From contig NZ_LT745763.1 in the NCBI RefSeq assembly GCF_900166595.1, positions 4,066,018-4,130,017 on the forward strand: 64,000 nt of DNA. The letters are read 5' to 3'. Within the stretch, counting starts at the first letter, position 1. Every line of letters starts with the position of its first letter. The notes beneath the pieces are model-generated. The model saw only the letters and a list, made by a program, of their open reading frames with translations, searched no databases and was not told the origin of the DNA. Shown piece by piece: positions 26,069-34,082 of the stretch. The DNA is from Virgibacillus dokdonensis. GTDB lineage: Bacteria > Bacillota > Bacilli > Bacillales > Amphibacillaceae. The position numbers and the translations under genes were made by a program.

Positions 26069-26230
26069 TTTTCATTAGATAAATTTCGTTATCGCTTATT
26101 CCACAAAACTGCCCCGTTAGCTAAATAACACCTATCTAAATACTAACATAATATTCCAATGATAAAACTCGAATTTTATAAAGCAAGGTGACCCCATAAG
26201 GATCACCTTGCTTAACTCTTGCACCCGTTC

Positions 26231-27780
26231 GTAATATAAGGTTAGCCAGAATTTACTGGTTGACCTTTTTTTATAAGGTTTTATTATTACGGTAGTCGGG
26301 GTAGAACGTCGCACCCGTGGGACTAGATCCCGTCAGCTAAACTGTTCACCCCCTACTTGTATAAACATGTTTCAGGCTGGTTGGGACAACTTGATCCCGT
26401 TTAACAAGCGAACCTATGACATTACAAGAAGCCTTAGGGGATACCGACAAATTTATATTCTAGGAGGAGATAGTATATGAATCCAGTAATTGGTCTGGAT
26501 GTTTCTAAAGGAGAAAGTCAGATTCAAGCATTTTTAGATAAAGGCAAACCTTATCGAAAGAGCTTTAGTATTAAGCATGATATTAAAGGGTTGGGAAATT
26601 TACTAGAATTCCTTCATGAAGTTGAAAAATTGGCTAACGGCAACCAGCCTACGGTCGTGTTGGAATCAACTGGTCACTATCATTATCCAGTTACTCAATT
26701 TTTGGAAGAACAAAATTACGTTTATATTATTGTTAACCCTCTTATTTCACATCGGGCAAAAAGTTCAAGTCTGCGTAAAGTTAAAACTGATGCAATAAAT
26801 GCTTATCATCTTTGTGAGCTGTTTTATAAAGAAGAGTTAGAGCCTTATAAAAAGCGAGGTGTTCAACTTTTAAATCTACGCAACCTTACTAGACAACAAG
26901 AAAGTATTGCAGAAATATCAGCCAAGACTAAGCTACAGTTACATTCCCTGTTAGATCAGGTTTTCCCTGAATATAGGGGGGTGTTTGGAAGTTTATATTC
27001 AAAGGTATCATTGCTTACTTTACTAGCATTCCCAACATCTCAGGCTGTATTAAGTGCAAGTGAGGGGGAAATAGCTGAGAAGATACGTGCACTATGTAAG
27101 AGTCGTTCTGAGCTTTGGGCACAAGAAAGGGCCAAAAAATTAAAAGAAGATGCCCTCCGCAACCCATTTCAGAACAACCTGTATCAGAGTAATATCTTTA
27201 ATCTTGAGATGTTAGTTCATCTTGTACTTCAATACCAAGAGCATCTATCTAAGATTGCGACGAAATAGATGCCCTCGCTAAAGAAGTTGAAGAATATCAT
27301 CTCCTCCAATCTATTCCTGGAATCGGAGAAAAAATCGCTGCAACGATTATTTCCGAGATTGGAGAGATTAACCGATTTGATAGTGCCAAAAAGCTCGTTG
27401 CATTCGCTGGTGTGGATCCGAGTGTTTACTCTTCTGGTAAGTTTACAGCATCAGTAAATCGAATCACTAAACGAGGCTCGAATAGACTACGGCACGCTTT
27501 ATATATGGCTGTTCAAAGTGGCATTCGTGATTCTCGTAAAAAGAAAACAACCGATGAAATCATAGCACGCAATAAGAGACTAAGAGAGTTTTATGATAAG
27601 AAACGTGAAGAAGGTAAACCCTTTAGAGTTGCCGTTATTGCATGCGTTAATAAGCTCTTACATTGGATTTACGCCTTACTAAAAAACAGAACCACATTCC
27701 AAGATATAGCATAATACCTATATCTAACTAAATATAACAAAACCTTCCAGTCACTAAGTAGTGGAGGGTTATTTGGCATA
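26231..27780 (+). mobile_element. IS110-family element inserted in a dispersed repeat
   Basis: The flanks reconstruct one copy of the dispersed repeat. The left flank ends ...CTTGCACCCGTT near 26230, and the right flank resumes near 27780 with GTAATTTTAGTATATCATGAG, which parallels GTTAATTTAAGTGCATAAATTC of copy 29602-29680. IS110 elements lack clear inverted repeats, so the ends are inferred from this interruption. About 245 bp of noncoding DNA precede the transposase, where IS110-group elements encode their bridge RNA. Confidence 0.6.
26477..27714 (+). pseudogene. IS110-family transposase with frameshift
   Basis: The first part (263 residues, start at the ATG behind TAGGAGGAG) is the DEDD RuvC-like domain: GLDVSKGE with the first Asp, LESTGHYH, KTDAINAYHL. 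It ends in a stop at 27266-27268. In another frame from about 27255 the product continues (DALAKEVEEYHLLQSIPGIGEK, then FAGVDPSVYSSGKF and GSNRLRHALYMAV), the transposase-20 domain with its catalytic Ser region, to the stop at 27714. A single indel near 27250-27260 therefore breaks the gene. The two halves together make a normal-length protein of about 410 residues. Confidence 0.85.
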
Positions 27781-27867
27781 CGTAATTTTAGTATATCATG
27801 AGAGAATTAATTTTTTTAGAGAAAAATATTGACAACTATTAGCTGGTTTAGCACAAATATAAGTGAG

Positions 27868-28263
27868 TTATCCTTCTCTCAACCCTAAATACCTTATTTC
27901 CTTATCATCCACTTTTACTATATAAATGTCGCTATTTTCGACAGGTTCGTATATTTTAGTTCCAACTGTCAGTTTGGTAGCTGTATAATCCTCAAATGCG
28001 TCACTATCGTTGGTTTGTTTTTTAATCTCACCAACTTCTTCGCCCAATGTTAATTCCTCTTCATTAACCCATTCAATATCTTCGGCATTAGTATATACAA
28101 TGCCATTCAAGACAAATATATCTGCATCCTTATTCTCTAATAAAATTTGTTCAGCAGTAGGGTTGCCAATATCGTTTCCCGATTTTTTGGGTGTTGTTTG
28201 GTTATTGCAAGCTACCAATACCATTGATAATAATAAAATTAACAATACCTTTCTTTTAAACAT
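27868..28263 (-). CDS. Small lipoprotein, unknown
   Basis: A 131-residue lipoprotein. A lysine-rich start, hydrophobic core and lipobox LVAC put the lipidated cysteine at about residue 19. The mature part begins with a polar linker and continues with strands such as DADIFVLNGIVYTNAEDIEW and GTKIYEPVENSDIYIVKVDD. This looks like a compact beta domain found in many short Bacillus lipoproteins, whose function is unknown. GGGGTGAT precedes the start. It is a lone gene, downstream of which the IS110 element has split a dispersed repeat. Confidence 0.75.
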   Translation of the reverse strand: MFKRKVLLILLLSMVLVACNNQTTPKKSGNDIGNPTAEQILLENKDADIFVLNGIVYTNAEDIEWVNEEELTLGEEVGEIKKQTNDSDAFEDYTATKLTVGTKIYEPVENSDIYIVKVDDKEIRYLGLREG

Positions 28264-28320
28264 CCCAAATCACCCCTTTACAAAATTAGACGGTTGACAA
28301 AAGATTTTAGTTTCATCTTA

Positions 28321-28412
28321 TTCAACTCTACTGCCCTTTACATCAATATTGCTTCTTTCGCTAATGCCCCCGTTTGTTTAAGTACATCTTTTCACAAAGT
28401 CTCAAAGGGCAA
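28321..28412. repeat. Dispersed intergenic repeat, copy 3
   Basis: The sequence reads TTCAACTCTACTGCCC, a spacer, CTTTCGCTAATGCCCCCG, TTTGTTTAAGTACATC and TTTTCACAAAGTCTCAA. It combines both halves of the family (the ACTGCC part and the TTTAAGT...TTCACAAAGT part) and lies beyond the 3' end of the gene at 28446. Confidence 0.65.
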
Positions 28413-28445
28413 AAAAGTTGCCCATAGAGTAGCAGCTTTAGCATT

Positions 28446-29576
28446 TTACTGAATTGGCATTTGGCGTTTCAAAAACCATTCAAACCATCTACCGTGTCCA
28501 TCGGTTTCAGCTATAGTGCTTTTACTTTCAATACCATCCAAATAATAATCAAGGTGTAAATACCTATCTTGAATGTTATTGTAAATATGGAATACGTCTC
28601 TATTTTTACCAATAGCTTCAACAATTTGTAAGAGTTGTTTTTTCATTTCTAAAGGGACTTGGTTAGCAACGTGAGTATGGAAAATACAAATCACACTGTC
28701 CTCTGGAATGTTATCAACAAATTTAGATAATAAACTTATTCCATCACCATCAAATAAACTCACTGGAACTTCCTGAATATATTTTGCAGCTTCTTCAAAC
28801 ATAAACAACCTCTCTTTATGTTCGGTCCATATTAAGGATTTAAGCCACAATTTCTCATCCTCATCATTGAGATCAATTGTATTTAAATCTAGACCAACCC
28901 TTGTCGATACTGGTGGTGGTGTCGAATGGAGAATTGGAGTATTTTTCCCTTTTATTTCTGCTGTAATATTAAGATTGGAATCAATATTACCATAAATGTC
29001 ATTTTGTCCGTATGAATATGAATATTTATCCCAAAGAAGCTGTACCCCTGCACTTGTTCCAATTTCAATAAGTGCTAATGGTTTCTTCGCTTTCTCGTAA
29101 ATAGTACAAAAAGCAGGATAAAGGTATGCACATCTTCGTACTTCATTCGTTTGGACAAGTCTAGTTTTGAGAATTGACTCAATTTCACTCCGATATTTAC
29201 AACAAAAATCCTTAAAGAATTCAAACGAGTACCTATATGCCTTTGGATTACTTACTACGCTCGGGTAAAACTCTTTTAATGGGTGTTCCTTACCTTTTAG
29301 TAAAAGATAATGCACTGCACCAAATAAAAGGTTTGGGATAGGTTGCCCCTCGCCTGCGTTCTTGCAAATTGTAAGAAGTTCATCATCCTTAGAAATTTTT
29401 ATGGACAAATATTCATATAACATACTCGAACCCTTACATTCCTTTTCAGCAAAAGTCAAAAAAGTTTTAGATAAAGCTTCGTTATAAACCAAAGAGCCTT
29501 CCCCCTTAAAAACAATATCCTCTTTATATTCGATAACCATAATAACTTCTATCTCAATAGTAACATAATATTCCAA
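28446..29576 (-). CDS. DUF2332 family, methyltransferase-like protein
   Basis: A protein of about 376 residues from the DUF2332 family, which has a Rossmann-like methyltransferase fold. The motif LALIEIGTSAGVQLLWDKYSY fits the SAM-binding loop, with further conserved parts RCAYLYPAF, FDGDGISLL, CIFHTHVANQVP and a C-terminal DGHGRWFEWF. The substrate is unknown. The upstream start lacks a good ribosome binding site; an ATG at codon 13 (29540) is an alternative. It is a single gene flanked on both sides by dispersed repeats. Confidence 0.8.
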   Translation of the reverse strand: MEYYVTIEIEVIMVIEYKEDIVFKGEGSLVYNEALSKTFLTFAEKECKGSSMLYEYLSIKISKDDELLTICKNAGEGQPIPNLLFGAVHYLLLKGKEHPLKEFYPSVVSNPKAYRYSFEFFKDFCCKYRSEIESILKTRLVQTNEVRRCAYLYPAFCTIYEKAKKPLALIEIGTSAGVQLLWDKYSYSYGQNDIYGNIDSNLNITAEIKGKNTPILHSTPPPVSTRVGLDLNTIDLNDEDEKLWLKSLIWTEHKERLFMFEEAAKYIQEVPVSLFDGDGISLLSKFVDNIPEDSVICIFHTHVANQVPLEMKKQLLQIVEAIGKNRDVFHIYNNIQDRYLHLDYYLDGIESKSTIAETDGHGRWFEWFLKRQMPIQ

Positions 29577-29601
29577 ATATATTATTGGAATTTTACCATA
29601 A

Positions 29602-29680
29602 GAAAAAGGCGACCTTTATAGATCACCTTCTTTATCTAACGCACCCGTTAATTTAAGTGCATAAATTCACAAAGTCTCAA
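29602..29680. repeat. Dispersed intergenic repeat, best copy (4)
   Basis: The order is AGAAAAAGGCGACCTTTA, GATCACCTTCTTTATC, TAACGCACCCGTTA (5-bp arms TAACG/CGTTA), ATTTAAGTGCATAAATTCAC and AAAGTCTCAA. It serves as the type copy. Related copies are at 16743, 17772, 28321, 36541, 47325 and 55029, with partial ones elsewhere. There is no coding potential. Confidence 0.75.
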
Positions 29681-29696
29681 GTAAATAAAAGTAGTT

Positions 29697-29850
29697 TTAC
29701 TTTAATTTTTGATTGTTAAGTAATGAATCGCAAAATGGTTTACACAAACCTTGCTCTGACATACGTTCTAAAAGTTCTTTAGTAGAAATTTTATTCGAAG
29801 TATTTCTTTGGATAGCTGAATCTAATAATTCATATTCAAAATAGCTTATG
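29697..29850 (-). pseudogene. 3' gene remnant
   Basis: A minus-strand reading stretch ending at 29697 gives FEYELLDSAIQRNTSNKIST and then KELLERMSEQGLCKPFCDSL. It looks like the helical C-terminus of a lost protein. Upstream of about 29850 the frame runs into IS21-type terminal repeats, so the 5' part has been removed by an insertion. I do not recognise the family. Confidence 0.4.
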
Positions 29851-29940
29851 AGTATTGCGGACAGATTGAGCCAGCAGTGCGGAGTTTTAAGCCACTGTAT
29901 GCGGATGTTTGAGCCAGTAATTGCGGAAGGGAGATCCACA
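29850..29940. repeat. IS21-type terminal repeat array
   Basis: Repeated units of the form TGCGGANNNNTTGAGCCA occur three times (TGCGGACAGATTGAGCCA, TGCGGAGTTTTAAGCCAC, TGCGGATGTTTGAGCCAG), followed by TTGCGGAAGG. Multiple end repeats of this kind are typical of IS21-family elements. No istA/istB genes are adjacent. A matching array in the opposite orientation lies at 46731-46820. Confidence 0.55.
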
Positions 29941-30130
29941 GTAAATGCTTTGCCATAAATAGCGCCGCCCCCATTGACTTAACTTTTGTCTGTGTTAAGG
30001 AACAATCGCAGGTCTGTCATAAATATTACCAAAGAGGCACACCTGCTCAAGTATGATAACACAGACAATCCCCCTGTAGCTTTAAAATAAAGATTGATAT
30101 AAAAACATCTTCCTTTCCCTATACAACAAA

Positions 30131-30185
30131 AAACAGAAAACCGTAACTTTAATCAATATTGATTAAAAATTACGGTTTTCTGTTT
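30131..30185. terminator. Long perfect hairpin
   Basis: Sixteen-bp arms AAACAGAAAACCGTAA (30131-30146) and TTACGGTTTTCTGTTT (30170-30185) form a terminator-like hairpin. It stands in a stretch (29941-30245) with no gene, 60 bp from the 3' end of the next intron. Confidence 0.6.
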
Positions 30186-30389
30186 GAATGAATATTATTT
30201 GTTACAATAAAGTTTGATCGTTTCTTTGTTAAGCTAAAGTTAGCAATAGGTAAGCGTTTGATGCTATCTCCAGCTTTTCCCCTGCTCCGCACCGAACGTG
30301 CTAGTTTCCCAGCATTCGGCGGTCCATCTACCGTTATGTACTAGATTATAAGTTCTTCGTTACTTTTAGACGTGAGATTATTCTACCTT

Positions 30390-32221
30390 TTAAAGCCCGC
30401 ATTCCATTCGGTATTGATTTAGTTTTTTTATCGTTGAGTGATTAAAACCGAATTTTTGTATTTCTGATGCAATCTTCTCTTTATCCTTACGATGTACAAG
30501 CCGATGTATGTCTTTATGAAGAATGCGAAGATTGTTGAACTTATCAGTTCCTCCGAGATTTTTGGGTATATAATGATGGCAGTGAACTTCATAAGCAGTT
30601 AAGTCCCAACCTGTGATTTCACATTTTCCCATTTTCATACTGAAACGACTAATGCGATTATCCATGTATTCAACCGTTCTATTAGGAAGGGTTGCCTTCA
30701 TTAGTTCGCTAATTTCTGACTTAATATTAGGCTTTAGTTTATCGTAGATTTTCTTTCTGCCTTCTTCTGTAAAAAGAGATAATGTTGGACTAAAGTTCAT
30801 TGCATTTACTGTTTTGACGTTTCCTATAGGAAACAAATAGACAGTAGCAATCTTAAACGTTTTAAATCCTGTGCTGTAAAACTTTTTATAAGTCGAATTA
30901 GGATTGATTGGATGCCCATATTTCCCAACAGAACGAAGGCGGTTGTACAGAAAGGCTTTTATCTCGTAGGCAAGACGTGAGAATTCTGGATTAACGTGTG
31001 TAGCTCGGTTAAAGTAATTATGAATACCTAAAACAAAACTGTTATAGCGTAAGGCATTTTGAATTGTAGGAGAGTTTTTCATTTTTCGTATGTGCATTTT
31101 AGCTTGTTCTTTGAGTTTCTCCCGTTTTTTGTGTTTAATGCCTGTGTGGCAACTCTTTTCTTCCCTTTAATATCTGCCCTAATCGTGAACCCTAAGAATT
31201 CGGATTCTCGTTTTCGTAAGTTTACGATTTGCGATTTCTCTGGTGAAATATCTAGTTTTAGTCGTTCTTTTAAGTACAATCTTACCGCATGGTACCACTT
31301 TCGAGCCGTTTTTCCATCTCGACAGAGAATTTTAAAATCGTCCGCATAGCGGACGAGGTACCCCTCTTTGAGATTTGTACGCTTCTTAGCGTATAGCTCA
31401 CCCTCTCTTGTTTTATAATTTTTTGTGAGAGGGAAGAATTCCCATTGTTCGGAAACCCAGTGGTCCAAGTCATTGAGTACAACATTTGATAATATTGTCG
31501 ATAACAAGCCACCCTGCGGTACGCCCTTGGATGGTACGCCCTTGGATGGTACGCCTTCTTTATCAATTTCAGCTTTTAGCATTTTAGCAATGCAAGCTAA
31601 AACCTTTCTATCACGGATACCTAAGTTCCATAATTGTTTAAGAAGGAGGGTATGGTTGACATTGTCGAAAAATCCCTTGATATCAATATCAACAACATAA
31701 TGCAGTTGCGATTTATTGATTAAGAATTGAATTCTTGCCATAGCATGATGAGTAGACCGTAACGGTCTAAAACCGTAGCTATGTTTATAAAAATAAGTTT
31801 CAACGATTGGATCAAGAACTTGTTTAAAACATTGTTGAATGATGCGGTCAAGAATACATGGAATGTCAAGTGGTCTAAATTTACCGTTTTCCTTTTCAAT
31901 CCATTTTCTTTTGACCTTCTTAGGGTGATAGTTTTCTAGTTTTGTTTGGATTGTTTTCACTAATTCATTTTCCGATAACTTTTTAATATCTTTGATGGTT
32001 TTCCCATCTGTACCAGGTGTTCTCGAACCTTTATTGGATTTCATTGTTCGATAGGCTAATAAAATATTTTCCCTTGATGTGATGATTTCATATAAACAAT
32101 CGAAGGATTCTTTATTATTGGCTCTTTCGTGTAAATCCGTAAAGGCTTCTGTCATATTGTAGTAATCCCAATATCTCAAAGTGGACACTGCGGCATCCCT
32201 CCTTATGAGTGATGTCCCCAC
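30390..32221 (-). pseudogene. ltrA: Group II intron RT/maturase-HNH, frameshifted
   Basis: The first part (32221 down to 31079) holds the RT domain: RTPGTDGKTI, SYGFRPLRSTHHA, a PQGG motif and LVRYADDFKIL. The second part (frame from about 31135 down to 30390) has the X/maturase domain and a C-terminal HNH endonuclease (CEITGWDLTAYEVHCHHYIP, NLRILHKDIHRLVH). They are joined by a one-base frameshift near an A-run at 31127-31140. In addition, a 15-bp tandem duplication at 31518-31547 adds five residues (VPSKG repeated) right before PQGG, a conserved position. The protein is probably non-functional. Confidence 0.85.
31518..31547. repeat. 15-bp tandem duplication in the RT gene
   Basis: GGTACGCCCTTGGAT is present twice in direct succession, and GGTACGCC follows. 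It keeps the frame and inserts five residues beside the RT PQGG motif. It looks like a slippage event. Confidence 0.8.
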
Positions 32222-32964
32222 ATTCTTACCCGATCGGTGTCATTCACGTGAAGAAAATAATCGTTCTATCTCGCTAGACTTGGGGCTGTTCCTCCACTCC
32301 CATTACAGGAGATTCATCAGTTGTAACCCTACCTTCGCAAGAATAAATGCATTTCAGTTTTTAACCTTATAGCAAACGTTTCGGATGACAGTCCTCACTT
32401 CAACGTTCCTTGCTTCCCAAGTCCCTTACAATGTAGCTATCCATTCTAGACGTAGGTGCTTCCTCTAAGCCTGCGAGCTTGATACCGCCATTGTTCGGTA
32501 TAGCGTTTTTCAGAGGGTGCAGTTTTACTCAACACCACTCGCCCCAACGTTAGTTGGGACATAGCTTTACACTATGTTCTTAACTTTAGACCCTTAAATT
32601 CGGAAGTTCGTCGGTTCCTTTAGGATGAAACATTCTCACCGTATCTAGTTTTTCAGCCATCCGGCATATCAGTTAGCATACCTTTTCCATTGGAATGGCT
32701 ATAGCCTTCCTTCTGCCGACTCTACCTGTGCTTCGAACCCTATGAACTGTCACTCATAACGCACGCAGGAATCTTAATGAGGTCGTTTCAGAAAAAACAT
32801 GGCTCCATCATTCCGACCTTCCATTGTAAAGTTGGAATTCAAATAAATGAATTCCCTGCATTTTCACGCTACAGAACGCTTATAGCAGAACTTGTCGCGC
32901 GCACCCATTAATCGAACTAGAATTTTTTATTAAAATATTTCCCTATAATACACAATCATTAAAT

Positions 32965-32993
32965 TTGACAAAATAATTTATTTGTGCTATAAT
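32965..32993 (+). promoter_or_regulatory. Strong promoter of the methyltransferase
   Basis: TTGACA (32965-32970), 17-bp spacer, TATAAT (32988-32993): a consensus SigA promoter. A second copy with the same spacer sits at 61453-61481. Confidence 0.92.
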
Positions 32994-33018
32994 TTACGGT
33001 TATCGTTTAATTGTGTAT

Positions 33019-33050
33019 AATAAGATTCTCCTGGCCAGGAGAATCTTATT
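33019..33050 (+). promoter_or_regulatory. 32-bp perfect palindrome in the leader
   Basis: Sixteen-bp arms meet at CTGG|CCAG (left arm AATAAGATTCTCCTGG) between the promoter and the ribosome binding site (GGGAGG at 33062). In RNA it forms a strong hairpin followed by CTTTT, so it could attenuate expression; in DNA it could be an operator. A degenerate copy lies at 61507-61534. Confidence 0.75.
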
Positions 33051-33075
33051 CTTTTATATATGGGAGGAAAAGGGT

Positions 33076-33990
33076 ATGAAAAAAAATGAATCCAGTTTAA
33101 CTTCCTTAGTATCGGCTTTCGGTCGTGCATATCATAATAAATATGACACACCCAAAATTTTTGATGATTTTTTGGCAAACAATTTAATTTCCGAAGGAGA
33201 GTTTTCAGCTATCAGCAGTAATATGATTAACGGTATACAGTTTTTCAACAGAGATATTGGGCAAAAATTTAAAGATGATTCAGAGGAAATTTTAAAATGG
33301 ATTACACAGGTCCAACTTTCCCCAACACCCTTAGCACGCTCTGCCTATTGCGAAAAAGTATTACTTAATGAAATTAGGTTAGGTGTAAAACAATATGTCA
33401 TACTTGGAGCAGGCCTGGATACTTTCTGTTTCCGATATCCAGAGTTGAAAAGCAGATTAAAGATATTTGAAATTGATCATCCAGCTACACAAGAATTTAA
33501 AAAGAAAAAGTTAGAGGATGCTAAACTTAATATCCCGAATAATCTTCATTTTGTTTCTATGGACTTTACTACTGAATTTTCCCATCAAGATTTAGCAGAT
33601 GAAGGGTTTAATAACAAAAAAACTTTCTTTAGCCTCTTAGGTGTTTCATATTATTTAACTAAAGAGGAAAATAAGGCCTTAATCAATCATTTATTTTCTA
33701 ACGTCCCACCTGGTAGCTCCATTGTTTTTGATTATGCAGATGAAAAACTCTTTAAAGAAAAAGGAATATCTAATAGAGTTGAAAATTTGGTAAAAATGGC
33801 TTCAGCAAGTGGGGAACCAATGAAATCGAATTTCACTTATAATGAAATAGAGAACATGTTAGAAAAATCAGGTTTACTAATTTATGAACATTTATCACCA
33901 ACTACGATAAATGAGCTTTTCTTTAAAAATAGGACGGACTATTTGTCTGCGTTCGAGACAATCCATTTTATCCACGCTGTAAAGAAATAA
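33076..33990 (+). CDS. Class I SAM methyltransferase (LCMT-like)
   Basis: A 304-residue SAM-dependent O-methyltransferase of the leucine carboxyl methyltransferase-like family. Recognisable parts are SPTPLARSAYCEKVLL, the SAM loop KQYVILGAGLDTFCFR, the acidic strand-end IFEIDHPATQEFKKKKL and FFSLLGVSYYLTKEENKALI. Such enzymes methylate carboxyl or hydroxyl groups of small molecules; the substrate here is unknown. The ATG at 33076 follows GGGAGGAAAAGGGT. It is a monocistronic unit with a consensus promoter, a palindromic leader and its own terminator, and sits between two group II introns. Confidence 0.88.
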   Translation: MKKNESSLTSLVSAFGRAYHNKYDTPKIFDDFLANNLISEGEFSAISSNMINGIQFFNRDIGQKFKDDSEEILKWITQVQLSPTPLARSAYCEKVLLNEIRLGVKQYVILGAGLDTFCFRYPELKSRLKIFEIDHPATQEFKKKKLEDAKLNIPNNLHFVSMDFTTEFSHQDLADEGFNNKKTFFSLLGVSYYLTKEENKALINHLFSNVPPGSSIVFDYADEKLFKEKGISNRVENLVKMASASGEPMKSNFTYNEIENMLEKSGLLIYEHLSPTTINELFFKNRTDYLSAFETIHFIHAVKK

Positions 33991-34001
33991 TTTTCTAATT
34001 T

Positions 34002-34039
34002 AAAAGCCTCTCAATGATACTGGTGATTGAGAGGCTTTT
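34002..34039 (+). terminator. Terminator of the methyltransferase gene
   Basis: AAAAGCCTCTCAAT (34002-34015) pairs with ATTGAGAGGCTTTT (34026-34039). It is followed by a few T residues. Confidence 0.9.
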
Positions 34040-34082
34040 ACTATTCAATGCGACATTCAGTTAATATCGCTTATTAATACAG

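Larger units (their letters stand above)
30246..32904 (-). mobile_element. Group II intron (HNH-type) with damaged ORF
   Basis: On the minus strand the intron starts at about 32904 with GTGCGCGCGACAAG, runs through about 680 bp of ribozyme domains I-III and the RT gene, and ends near 30246. The end has a domain V-like segment (GAACTTATAATC... GCACGTTCGGTGCGGAGCAG) and the terminal CTTACCTAT. The same end sequence closes the intron at 34083. Its 5' exon contains ATTAATGG, part of a dispersed repeat (CGCACCCATTAAT), so the intron appears inserted in or next to one. Confidence 0.75.

Noticed and set aside
26132..26314. 60-codon minus-strand frame upstream of the IS110 transposase
   Set aside because: It lies across the presumed IS110 left end and noncoding region, without a ribosome binding site.
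29697..29939. 80-codon minus-strand reading frame as a full gene
   Set aside because: Its first half lies in IS21-type terminal repeats and has no ribosome binding site. Only the last 50 codons look like a real gene end, so it is listed as a remnant.
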